Source: Allacma fusca (lineage: Eukaryota > Arthropoda > Collembola > Symphypleona > Sminthuridae). From it: DNA of 64,000 nucleotides. The position numbers and the translations under genes are program-made. The notes under the pieces are model-generated. The model saw nothing but the letters and a program-made list of their open reading frames with translations, was not told where the DNA came from and did no database searches. Location of the stretch: positions 31,010,654-31,074,653 of the forward strand of contig OX359250.1 of NCBI GenBank assembly GCA_947179485.1, written 5' to 3'. The first letter of the stretch is position 1; the number at the start of each line of letters is the position of its first letter. Of this stretch, positions 39,891 through 62,060 are shown one piece after another.

Positions 39891-42292
39891 CATACATATG
39901 TACGTAGCAGGGCTGTATGCAAATGCAGTAGGGAATGATAGGCTGAATTTGTCGCCTGGTTCTGTACGTACCTACATATGTATGTACGTGTACGACGGCA
40001 GTAGCAAGAAGGCACACCTGGAGAAGTTAATTAATGATTGCATTTGATACAATAGTCATTCATTCCCAGTTATCCTCTATTACCCCTCTCATTCTCCAGC
40101 GACTCTGCATACGCATGCACAGGTACTTACGAATCCAATGTAACAAGTCCCGTGTACTTTCTCCTGTACATGTTCTCTCTCCTGGCCCCGCGCTTCCGTT
40201 GAACGAGGCAGAGAACTACATAGGGAATTGTGTGAGTAGTGGGTGCTTCCGTGCATATGTACAAATTTACATTCGTAGGAAAATAAGGGATGGGAAATAG
40301 GTATGGGGGGAAAAAATCAAATCAATTATATTTCCCAAGCCACTATTTAAGACAATGGCCCATGAGTAAATAATGTGTGCAACGGGCTCCCATAAATTGA
40401 CCATTAGCATTAGCCCGAGTGGAGGTGAAAGGGGAAAGGCTGAACAGAGAAAAGTCGGGAACTTAAAGGATAATTATACCACACCTGCAATTAGATAAAC
40501 TCCCAGTAAATAAAGAATCAAAAGAAATTCTAATCATTGTGACAATAATAAGAGGTGTAGGCAATATATCCTCAGTCATTTCCGCCATCCTGTCACAAAC
40601 ATGTTCTCAATGAAGCCAGTCCCTTTCCTCAGGCAAGCAGAACGGAACGCTTCCCTGAGCTCCTTCACTTGAGTCTTATTCTCTCTCTCTCTCTCTCCCT
40701 CTCCTATTTTATCCTATTTATACACTATTCATAATGCACTGCTCCCTCGCAGGCCTTTTTCACCTTCCTTCCATTTAGTCGAAAGTATTTATTTGTTGGG
40801 CGGGAATTGTCAAATACTTCCCATCAAATAACATTCAAAGACATATATCTCCCAAAATAAATCCCATTGGTCCCAAAAGAACCAACAAAAACTTTCCCAC
40901 TTACTATTTGACAATTCCTGGAAGGAATTTTTGTGAACTGAAGGAATAGAAGAAAAATTCTTAAACCTGGATTGGATTTTTTTAAGTAGTATTTGATCAA
41001 TTGATGGAAATATGAAGACACAGAGAAAAAAAGGAATTTACTTTGGAAATAGGAATCCCTAATCCAAGGTAGAATTTCTTTTTGTTACAAATACTAGTTG
41101 CATTCCCAGAATGTACGCATGAGGACGAGTTAAAAGAGAGAGAGAGAGAGAGAAAGTTGGAGAAAGGTGAATCATAAAATACCTGAAGCCCGCTCTCGTT
41201 TCTCGCTCCTTAGAAGTAGAGGCTTTGAAAGTGAAAGCTCCCGGGCATGAAATGCAATCTGAGGAGAAAGGGTCTTTTGTGAGAAGAAGAACTAGGAAAT
41301 TATAAAGTTTGGGAGGATGGAGTCATAAGCGTGAAATTATAAATAAAATTTTGCTTGAAAGCGTATAAAACGAATATTTAAACATATTAGGAAGGGGGAA
41401 AACCCTCATGCATCTACATGCCGACACTCCTGTGAGAAACTTCATTACAAGTATTAAGGGAAAGTCACATTTGGAATGAGAAGGTAATCAGACCGGAATG
41501 CATTTCCGTGTCACTTCTCCTCACATCCCACATCCCTGACCACAATCAGAGGGGAAGACAGGAATAAGTAAATCCCAGATTCATCAACTTTCTCCCGGCG
41601 CTCACCAACCGGTGATTAATAAATTCCCAAAATATTTTCCAAGAAAGAGCGCGGGGGAAGGAAGCTGATATGAAAGAGCCTGAACGAAGCTGAACTAAAA
41701 CAACGGAGACGGGGCAGGTTATGACAGTGTAATTGAAAGCCAGGTGGAAGCTTATAGCTGGAAGGTCAAAAGCCTGGGCGCTGAGACACTCTTGTCAAAA
41801 AGAGTTCACCAGGACTTTCCAACAGTTTAAATTTAATGTGGAACGTACAGGCGTCAGGTTCCTGAAACAAGCTGGAGACCAGCGGCAGTGCATTTTTTGA
41901 GAGGAGAAAGTCGTCCAGGATTCTATAGTAGTTGTAGCCAAGGGAGAAACTATAGTAAAAAAAAAGATAGGCAAAAAGAAAAAGGAGAAAAGTATCCCTC
42001 CCGTCTATTTACGATTATGACAGTAATAAAGTATGGAGTCTCGCCCGACCATCCGCAGAAGCACTTGGTTCAAAGGAAACTGTAAACCAAGTGAAAGTAA
42101 ATAGTGCTAATGCATAAGAGGTGCAACTTGCTCAGGAATGTCAGTGAATGTGAGCCAGCCGTTGCGTTCAAGTACACACACATCCATCTCCTTCCTCCTC
42201 ACACACTCACCCAACACATGAGGATCAGGAGGGAAGAGAAAGTGAGGAGAAAGGAGAAGAATGGAAACGACAACTGGATCTTGCACCACGTA

Positions 42293-42520
42293 TGCACACA
42301 CATACACACACACACACACACATACACACATGCATGCACTCAAAGCCAGCTCAACTACAAATATTCTACAGAGCACGGCCAGAGAGTATCTAATGCCATG
42401 AGCAGGAGAGACACAGAGAAGGAAAGAGAAACCAAGGAAACAGACTCACTTTTTGAGCATGGCATAGGAGCGAAGGCCGAGAGAGAGTAACAGAAAGAGA
42501 GAGAGAGAGAGAGAGAAATT
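42293..42520. repeat. (CA)n and (GA)n tracts
   Basis: CA run at 42293-42331 and a GA run at about 42495-42520. Confidence 0.9.
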
Positions 42521-43254
42521 AGAGAGAGAGAAAGTATAGAGAAGGAAAGAAGAGAGAAAACAAGTCAGCGTTGAGCATCGCCGGATTTTTCCCCCTAAAC
42601 CTACTATACCTACTTTCTCCATGTTATCTTGAGCTGAAGCTAAAACTAAGCATCTATGCCTCAGATATGTTTAACGCAAAAGATATGGGTTACGAAGAAT
42701 ACACAGTCTAACCTGAAATATATTCCAACGCAAAATATGTTTGTACGGCAAAATGTATTTATTTGGAACGTAAAATATATATATATATATATATGTCCGA
42801 GGGGAAAATATATAGGTGTTTGGATGTAAGGCAAAAGTTACATGCACAGGAGAAAATGTGTGTGTAATCGAGAAATATATGTGTATACTCGGGACTCTGT
42901 ATGTCAGCCAGGGAGAGGATAGATGTGTGGAAGGGAAAGTGTATGTGTAAGGGAGACTACAGCATGTGAGGCAGGGTCCTCATCCAGCCTAAAACCCAGT
43001 GCCATGGTTGTGGTGTGCATAGGAATAGCTACTCCTGCATATAAAAGAGAAAGCGAAAGAGAGAACAAGAAGAAGGAGGAGGCAGGGAAGGAAGGTTAAA
43101 CTCTTTTCTCCTCCATCCTGCACCTCTCTCTCCTTTATACGTACATACGGGGAAAGAGAGAGAGAGAGTCAGAGTACGGAGTAGACAATATTATCTCTTT
43201 CCCTTTACTACGACTACTACTGTGTCACTACTATTCCTTGTATCTTTCACTCCA

Positions 43255-43315
43255 TGTGTGTGTGTGTGTGTGTGTGTGTAAGTGTGTAAATGTGTAAATG
43301 TGTGTGAGTGTGTGT
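43255..43315. repeat. (TG)n microsatellite with degenerate tail
   Basis: Pure TG to about 43279, then GTGTAAATGTG-type units. Confidence 0.9.
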
Positions 43316-43919
43316 TCCACTGAGGAAAAAAGATAGGGCCGTACTCACACTTGCATAGCGTATTTGCTGTAACTATATGGGAAGTTGCAAATAAAAACTA
43401 TAAGAAATGCGAGGATTTTCCCCGTAGTAGTAGGAGGTAGGCTATAACCGATAAGCAATAGAGAGAGAGAGAGAGAGACGGTGGTATAGGAAAAGCTAGG
43501 CGAGGGTCCGTACATACGTCGTACAACGAACCAGAGCAGAGCTAGATAAGTAAGTATTAAGGCATAGTCGTTGGAAGGAATTGATCGATTGCAATGTTTC
43601 ACGATGCTCGCTCAACCTACTTTTGCCAAGTTTTTAGTCTCTTGGTCGCTGTCTCCGGCCGACCAAACTCAACCCAAACCAAGCGCCTGCTGAAATGGTT
43701 TCTTCTTCATATATGAATGTTGGGAGAATCCCAACCGAACCATCCAATCCTACCCTCTTGCCTCTTCTCTAACGCTCCTTTCTCTTTCCGTCTATCCATC
43801 CCGTTCACTCCTTGCTTCCACTGACTTTCGCTCTCTTTATCTGTCACTATTTCTCCTATTATTCCTCTCACCATTTTCCCTCTTATTCCTTTTTCCATTT
43901 TCCCTTCTGAGTCCTTTCA

Positions 43920-44120
43920 CCAGTCGCCCTCATAATTCCCAAGCTACTCCGTCCCTCTCATGGTAGAGCCAGTGCTTCCTCGTAATTTCAGAGCCAGTGT
44001 GCTCCCTCATAATTTGAGAGCTACTTCGTCTACCTCCTAATTCGGGAGCTAGTTCGCCCTCCTAATTCTAGAGAGCTGGTTTTCTCCGTCTTGGTTCGAG
44101 AGTTGGTTCTCTCCCTCCCT
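43920..44120. repeat. Degenerate 35-bp tandem repeat, CTCCTAATTC..GAGAGCTAGTT
   Basis: Five to six imperfect units, each with a CCTC(C/A)TAATT word followed by GAGAGCTA or GAGCCAGT (43960, 43985, 44015, 44035, 44060 approximately). Minus-strand ORFs over it are translated repeat. Confidence 0.75.
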
Positions 44121-45126
44121 TACTCGGAGGCTCTGGCTCTCGAGGAGAAAACATACCCGAGCGGAACTTTCCCCTGACTTTCTCCATGCTTTGAGGGGAT
44201 AACATAAGTTCGATGTGGAGGAATGAGACTTGTATTTGGGTTGTGAAAAATTGTATAGCTTCTTGACATGCATAAATGCATGTGCTCATTGCTTGTTCCT
44301 TGGTTTTGTTAGCTCCTTGGAGGATAGAGAAATGTACTGCAGTTGCTTGTGTCTATTATCAGGCAGTAAGCCAAATAGAGGCTCCTTGCATAGGCACAGA
44401 GGTGGTAGTTTAAAGGCGAAAGAGCCTATCCAGGGCTGTTAAGAAAAACGGAGAATGAGACGGGGAGCATGGGAACGCTGAGAGGTGGAGAAATTCCTCC
44501 CGTCCCAGTATAATTTCCCATGCTATGCATACAATAGACGGTGAGAGAAGGTCTTTGTGTGTAAATGTGCTTGAATCTATAGAGAAAATCATTGTTCGTG
44601 GGAAAGTAGCTCCAGCGTACAGTGAAAAGTTTGGGATGGGAACGTCACAAGTAATAAGGCACAGACAGAGAAAAGGAGAGAAAGGAGAAAGCCATGAGTA
44701 AAAGGTGGGCAAGGTAGGACGTTAAAGAGCCTACATGGGTGTAAGAGCTTGAATCAAATATTTAGCACAAAACTTGCCAGACAACGCCGAGGAGAAAGAG
44801 TAAATGTGAAGAGACGACCAATGCTAGTTTCAAGGCTCTCACATTCATCAAGCTATGTATCGGAGGAGAGAGAGAGAGACCCGACTTAAAGCACAGGAGA
44901 AGGTCGAGAGCATACACAGAAGCGAACAATCGAGTTCCATGCCAGTTCATGAAACCAACGATATCGAGATGAAGGCACATCGAGAGGTAGACATGGTCAG
45001 GGCAGAACCACAATAGTTCTTGATTTCAAATGCATCTTTTCGTCTTCCTTTTTTTTTTCTCTCTCTCTCTCTCACTCTTTCCTTACTCTCTAAATTTCTC
45101 TCTCTCTCTTACTTTCTCTATCTTAT

Positions 45127-45163
<37 letters not shown>

Positions 45164-47016
45164 TACTTTCTCTATCTTATTTTCTCTCTCTCTCTCTCTC
45201 TCACTTTCTCTCTTTCCCTTTATCTATGTTACTTTCCCTGACTTTCTCAGTCTCTCCAGCCTTTCCTTTGCTTCACGCTTTCATCCACTTTGCTTGTTGA
45301 GTCTCAATTCACGTTCATGCTGGTGGCGTCGTCACGCTCCACATAAGTCCCAACAAGATGTCTTTCTCTTTGCCTCTCATAAGTTAGCTCGCTTTGATAA
45401 ATATTAACCGGTCTTACCCGCTAGATAATACTTGCTCCAGTGTAATTACCTTGTTGGTCGGAGCTGAGGGAAATTACAGATGCGAGCAGTTGGACAAGTT
45501 TTACTCCGTTTATAAAGTAATAAGACTGCCTCGCAGTTGTCATACCTGCTTTCCCCCATTACCTCTCGGTTTTATATCCTCAGCTTTACGTGTCTCTTCT
45601 CTGCTTCCGTATTGACAAACAGCTATTTTATCCTGTATCATCCCAACTCTCAGGTGTACAAACTTTTATTTCCCCCTCCCCTCCCTTCCTTCCTTCCTCT
45701 CGAAATGGAGCCTCGCTGTATTTTCTCCCGTCTCTCCCCGCCGCACCCCATCATTTCAACTTTCACAAACTCCGAGTTTCATTTTTCTTGAACGCTTTCG
45801 GATTTGATCACTCCATGCTTTCACTATGATTACCATTTACATTTACAAACTTCTCACTTATTTTTATCGCTCTTTCTTATCCTGCACTTTCTCCTTTGTA
45901 CACCAACTTCTCCAGTAACAGCTTTCCTACTTTATTTACCCGGCTCCTCCGCACTCCTCCTTCCTGAACAATATCTCCCAACCTACCACGTACGTACGTA
46001 CTGCCACTCCACAAAAAAAGCTAGTACATCAAGAGCTAGGCAAATGTGAAACCAACACCTAGCTCTACATATCCGCATTTATTCAAAGTAGTGCGTGGTG
46101 AGCTACCCGCCTCAACATCAACCCACTGTAGGAACGACTCCCGTTGTATGTACATGCATACAAATACTGTTAAGGGAAATTATCCCTGCCCTGGAATTAG
46201 ACACCTCTGTAGTAGACTTGTGGGCCGGGAACGGTTAAGGGGAAGTGGAACAAGAAGGTTAGCTTTCAAGATTGGAATTTGTTCCAGTCAGGGAATAGTA
46301 CTTTGGAGGTTGCAAGGGAAATGAGATTAAGGCGGAGGGTAAGGAGGAGTAGAGGAGGCAATAATGTTACCATATTTAGTATGTATACAAACCAAAGGAA
46401 TTAAAAAGCGGGAAAGTTGGTGTTGTAAATGTTACATAAGATATGATTATCTGGGACATAATGCTCATGAAAAGTGAGTTGAGGCGCCGCATGCTACCAA
46501 TGTGAGAGAGACGGGGTTTGGGAGGGAGGGAAAGCTTAAGATATTCTGAAGTACTGGTCCACATCTGGACGTACATACAGACACTTTCTCTTCCATTTAG
46601 CGCTATTATTCTGACTTGGAGAAAGTTGTGTTTGAAGAGCGAGAGTTTGCTTTCTCTCGGAGTCAGGTGAGCTCCCTTTCCAGCTTCCAGGGAAGTGATA
46701 ATAGAATGCAGTGACAATGGAAGAGTGGGAGTTTGACAGGGAGTACGGGGAAAAAAAGGGAGGAGATAGGAAAGGAGACTGCAGCATTTCTCCCTTGTTG
46801 TGGCTCTTGTTGGGAGGTTAGTAAGTCATTTGTACTCTGAATGCAATATACCCCTCTGCTTCCCCCTCAATTCCTCACCAATACTCTCCGACCTCCCATA
46901 TGATACATAAAAAAAGGTAACGGATTCCGGAGACTGACTCGCATAATTGAAAAATACCTGGGGGAAAATGTGATGCGGTTCTCACGATTCTGTTCATGAC
47001 TTGATTTTTCCTACAG
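44121..47016. other. AChE upstream region or 5' UTR intron
   Basis: CT-rich, with three GGAGAAAGT-type motifs (44177, 45886, 46618) and a CT tract. It ends at the 3' splice site at 47015-47016, so the stretch next to the gene is probably intron rather than promoter. Confidence 0.5.
45052..45245. repeat. 190-bp (CT)-rich tract with a duplicated 60-bp block
   Basis: Long pyrimidine tract. The segment around 45107-45135 (CTTACTTTCTCTATCTTATT) occurs again at about 45161-45189, so a block was duplicated inside the microsatellite. It lies 1.8 kb upstream of the AChE start exon. Confidence 0.85.
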
Positions 47017-47046
47017 CTGGCCAGCGAAAGCCGCTTGAGATGAGCA

Positions 47047-57728
<10,682 letters not shown>

Positions 57729-57921
57729 AGTCGGGGAAACGTTGATCCGTTTTAGTTGACAGAATTCCTATAAATAGACAAAAAAAAACCAAAGATGAAA
57801 TGACAGGAAGAGATAAAAAGCTATTATTACGGTTATTATATCTATATTGAGGTTGACTTACAGAGTTAGGATATTTACAAATATTTCAACTATTTCCATG
57901 AGAGAGGAGACCGAAATACAA

Positions 57922-57927
57922 AATAAA
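57922..57927 (+). promoter_or_regulatory. Candidate poly(A) signal AATAAA for the AChE gene
   Basis: First canonical AATAAA found after the stop codon, 194 nt downstream. A T-rich run follows at 58021-58030. Later AATAAA copies exist (near 59922), so a longer 3' UTR is possible. Confidence 0.35.
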
Positions 57928-58283
57928 ATGTCAGAGAGAGAGACAGAGAGAGAGAGAGAGAAAGAGAGGGAGAGACAAAAAAAACTATGTAATTAACAGT
58001 AAAAAATTGATCATTCGAAGATTTTTTTTTCTGTGAACACGTTAAGTACAGTGCAGTGCCGTTTCCTTTCCCTTTCAGCAATTGCCATTTCACAAATGTA
58101 TTTCCTTCAACATCATCGTCATCGTTGTCATTGACACCCACGAAACACTTTCGAGGAGATAAAACTACCCACCTTAAGTCTTCAGACCCTTGTGGACGTC
58201 TTTAAATTCTTCCTCTTTAAGGATAGCGTTTCTTCTCTATCGTCTTCTTCCTAAATGAAAAAAAAAACAATTCATGACATAAA

Positions 58284-58331
58284 CTATTATTATTATCATT
58301 ATTATTACTATTATTATTATTATTATTATTA
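58284..58331. repeat. (TTA)n trinucleotide tract
   Basis: TTA triplets with a few substitutions, 550 nt after the AChE stop codon. Confidence 0.9.
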
Positions 58332-58682
58332 AATTTTAAAAAACAAAATGTGAAACAATTGTATAAATTTAAGCCGACTACATATGTTTTTGTCACGCGT
58401 TTCAAAATACCAGGGGGGAAAAAAACAAACAAAACTGCGTCACTCTCATACACTATATATGACGATGACAGTTTTTTTTTCTGTAGGGAGTCCGTTCACG
58501 CACACATAAAAAAATTACAAGATTATGAGGTACATATGTAACAATGATCCTACTATACTTACTAACTACTGGAGTACTAACTCTCTAGTACTACTGCCCC
58601 TCTCTGGATTCTATATATATATATGACTAAAAAAAATATAATAATTATTTAGGGGGAGCTATGTATCTCTATAGACGTTAAG

Positions 58683-58713
58683 CTACTACTACTATTACTA
58701 CTACTACTACTAT

Positions 58714-58746
<33 letters not shown>

Positions 58747-58757
58747 AACTACTACAA
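58683..58757. repeat. (ACT)n trinucleotide array
   Basis: About 25 ACT triplets with scattered ATT/AAT variants. Confidence 0.95.
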
Positions 58758-59129
58758 CGTCAGATCCAAGTACCTCCGCACCTTCACTGAAAAAAACAAA
58801 ACATTGCTATATAAGTATGTGTACAGGGTATGCCCAAGTTATTCTACAGGTTTAGCCTTACTATATAATCCTACTAATACGATACTACTAGCACAGTGTC
58901 CGCTGAACAAAAAAAAATACCTTCCCTTTAATAGCACTTGTCCTCGAATGAGTACTTACTTCAAATGTGTCTATATCTAGAGCTCTGTCCAGGAATCACA
59001 TCCCTGTAGAAGGCAGGATTTGATTCTTCCATGTTTGGAGTTTGATTTTTTTCTTCCCTTTACAACAAAAAGCATCTTCCCCAATTCCTATAGGAATTCT
59101 GTTTCCTATTGGAAGTTACCCTTGAAATT

Positions 59130-59275
59130 GTTATTTGTCCTCAAAAAAAAAATGTTATTCGTCCTCAAAAAATGTTATTCGTCCTCAAAACAAAATGTTA
59201 TTCGTCTTTAAAAATTATGTTATTTGTCCTTAAAATTTTTTATCGGTCCACAAAGGTTGTTGTTATTTGTCGGGA
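59130..59275. repeat. Short tandem repeat TGTTATTCGTCCTCAAAA, about five units
   Basis: Units of roughly 20-27 bp with the core GTTATTYGTCCTYAAAA, differing mainly in the length of the A-run. ORFs across it read repeated VLKK/IRP peptides, an artefact of the repeat. Confidence 0.85.
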
Positions 59276-60515
59276 ATGGAATTTTGTGTGACATTTAGTA
59301 ACTCGACCCTCTTATTTTCCTTGAATTCCTCACAACTGAAATTAAATGGAGCCTAGTACCTACACGTGTTTTCGTGAAATTTTTGGGGTAAATATGTTTT
59401 TGAAGGGATCTGTCCCAAATAGATAAAGACGGATTTGGAGGATGAGAGACTGGAATTGATTCAGAGTCTCCTCTCAGAGTATTTGCAGAGAGACGGGGGA
59501 AATATTGGGAGGAATCCATCATTTTGAATAATTAATATGAATGTAATGTTTATTTATCGAAATCATTTTATATTTTTTGAGAAACGCTATATAACGTGAC
59601 TTGGGCTCTGTAATCAGAGGGAGCGAGACCTTTCGAAGGAGAGACGGACTCTCTGGAAGTTGGGAGAGACAGAGTGTGTTTGTGAGTGTGTGTGTGTGTG
59701 TGTATGTGTGTGTGTGAGAGAGTGAGTGAGTGAGTGTGTTTGTGAGGTAGTGGTCGTAGGTGGGTATTTTTCGAGATTATATTTGTTTTTGGGGAATAAT
59801 CGTCATGACGTGAGTACATAGGAGAGGATATGGACGGAGGAGGACGACTTGGACTGTAGGAGGGCATTGAGGTTTAGATTGATGACTGGCCGGGAGAAGT
59901 AAGTACTTGTTTGGAGAAACAATAAAAATTATTCGATAACGATCCCGTAGTCGTTCCGAAAGCTCAGTCTTATAAAAAAAATATATAAATTAATACAAAC
60001 CTGTGGAATAACTTTGGCCGACAAAGTACATTACACACATGGACCGATATAAGTACATAGTCTGTAATGTCGACACGACACAATCAGAAATGCATATGGA
60101 GGGAGGGAGAGGAAAAAGTTTCGAGAAGCTATCCAAGACCGTGTAGTAACTGTACTCAAACAAAATAAAAAAAAGGTGTACACACAATTTCTAGGGGAAA
60201 CAACTTACATTCAGCCAGTGACCAACAATATTATGAGTTCAAAAACATTCCAATGATCGAAGGAAAAAAAGAACGCTATATATCGGTAGCCGTAAGTACA
60301 TATTAAAATATATAGTTCTATGTTTAAAACAAAAAAATATGTAAGAGGGTTAGGAGAGATGTGAGTCAAAAGTCAGTCATCACGTGTGTTCAATGAGACA
60401 AGGAACAACCACAGACAGAGTGAGAGAGAACAAGTTGGAGAGAAATATATGAATCTGACACGACTCTGAGCCCACTCGAGAGACTCACATCAAATATTTA
60501 GTTGTAATTTATGCA

Positions 60516-60546
<31 letters not shown>

Positions 60547-60557
60547 TATATATATAT
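60516..60557. repeat. (TA)n microsatellite
   Basis: About 42 bp of TA with one AATT centre; could form a cruciform. Confidence 0.95.
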
Positions 60558-60982
60558 CATAAAGAGTTATTATAGGGAGACCCCTGGAACACCCAATTGT
60601 TAATATGTATACTAAAAAAATGCATATCTATAATTATAGATACATATCTATATAGGAACTATGACATTGTTTACTCAAAACAAAAATAATATAAAATACG
60701 CCTGTGCTCGCCGTGTGTCACACACTCTAAACCTAAATACATCACTTATGTAAATATACACATTATATGTTTGAATGCTCTAAGATTATAGGACCTTTGT
60801 AGATATATCCAAAAAAAAACTCCTCACAGACAAACACGCTCGTCAACGGATGGACAAACATTTTCGGAAGGATAGCCCCCCAAAATACTGTACAGCCATT
60901 CATTATTAAATACTAGAAATTCGACTGTATACTTTGTCAGGACTTTCTCCGCAATTACATCACCACCACAGACAGACACACA

Positions 60983-61039
60983 AATACACACACACACACA
61001 TATATATATATAGATATATATATATATAGATACATACAT
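60983..61039. repeat. (CA)n-(TA)n compound tract
   Basis: CA repeats passing into TATATAGATATA repeats. Confidence 0.9.
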
Positions 61040-61474
61040 ATATGCCCACAGAGATGAACGTGAAAAAGTTATTCTAATTGATAGTGATTACTAGTAGAAA
61101 TTTTAGACGTTACTGATGTAGACGTGAGTAATTATTAGTTATATTAATGCTTACCTTTTAAAAAAACAATACTATTCGGCCGGACCGATCGGACTCAATT
61201 CCGTTTAATGTTTATTGTTCACAAGCCCTTTCCGCGAGAATTCCGCCGGGAAAGTCAGGCGGGGTGTGAAACTCTCGGATTATGTCTTCTCGGGGATTTA
61301 TCTCTACGTTTTGTAGATTATGAGTTAAGGATTGAGGGAGGGATAGGGTCTGGGAAATTTGGTAAATTTTACTCTCGCGGGTCAGTTCTTGCACTAAAAC
61401 TGTTTGGGTTGAAATTTTACTCAAATTTGAGAAATTACAAAATCTGGGTTGGATTTATTACTGCCCAAAATCTG

Positions 61475-62060
61475 AGGGAACTGTTTTGTGTGACAAAATT
61501 CTAAGTGACAAAATTTTAAGGGAATTGTTTTGACTGACAAAATTCTAAGTGACAAAATTTTAAGACAATTATTTTGACTGACAAATTCCTAATTGATAAA
61601 ATTTTAAGGGAATTGTTTTGACTGACAAAATTCTAAGTGACAAAATTTTAAGACAATTATTTTGACTGACGAAATTTTTAGGGAAATTATTTTCACTTGC
61701 AAAATTTTAAGGGAACTGTTTTGTATGACAAAATTCTAATCGATAAAATTTTAAGGGGATTATTTTGACTGACAAATTTCTAATTGATAAAATTTTAAGG
61801 GAATTATTTTGACTGACAAATTTCTAATTGATAAAATTTTGACGGAATTATTTTGACTGACAAATTTCTAATTGATAAAATTTTGACGGAATTATTTTGA
61901 CTGACAAATTTCTAATTGATAAAATTTTGACGGAATTATTTTGACTGACAAATTTCTAATTGATAAAATTTTAAGGGAATTATTTTGACTGACAAATTTC
62001 AAAGCGACAAAATTCTAAGGGAATTATTTTGACTGACAAAGTTTTGAGTAAATTTTTTTG
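61475..62060. repeat. 44-bp tandem array, about 13 units
   Basis: The word TTTTGACTGACAAA or a close variant recurs at 61532, 61576, 61620, 61664, 61767, 61811, 61855, 61899, 61943, 61987 and 62031, each step 44 bp except one gap. The gap between 61664 and 61767 holds two shortened units of 30 and 29 bp. Each unit is itself a 15-bp element (TGACAAAATTCTAAG) plus a 29-bp element beginning with a similar TGACAAAATTTTAAG. The short units lack one 15-bp piece. Frequent stop codons make coding unlikely. Confidence 0.95.

Larger units (their letters stand above)
28216..43919. other. No gene recognised; about 15.7 kb intergenic or intronic
   Basis: Unique DNA with scattered CT/GA tracts and degenerate tandem repeats listed separately. 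May be part of a long 5' UTR intron of the AChE gene. No coding exon was identified on either strand. Confidence 0.55.
57729..61474. other. AChE 3' flank, possibly 3' UTR in its first part
   Basis: AT-rich, with GA tract at 57933-57975, trinucleotide arrays, TG/GA tract at 59685-59735 and TA tracts. No second gene seen. Confidence 0.5.
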
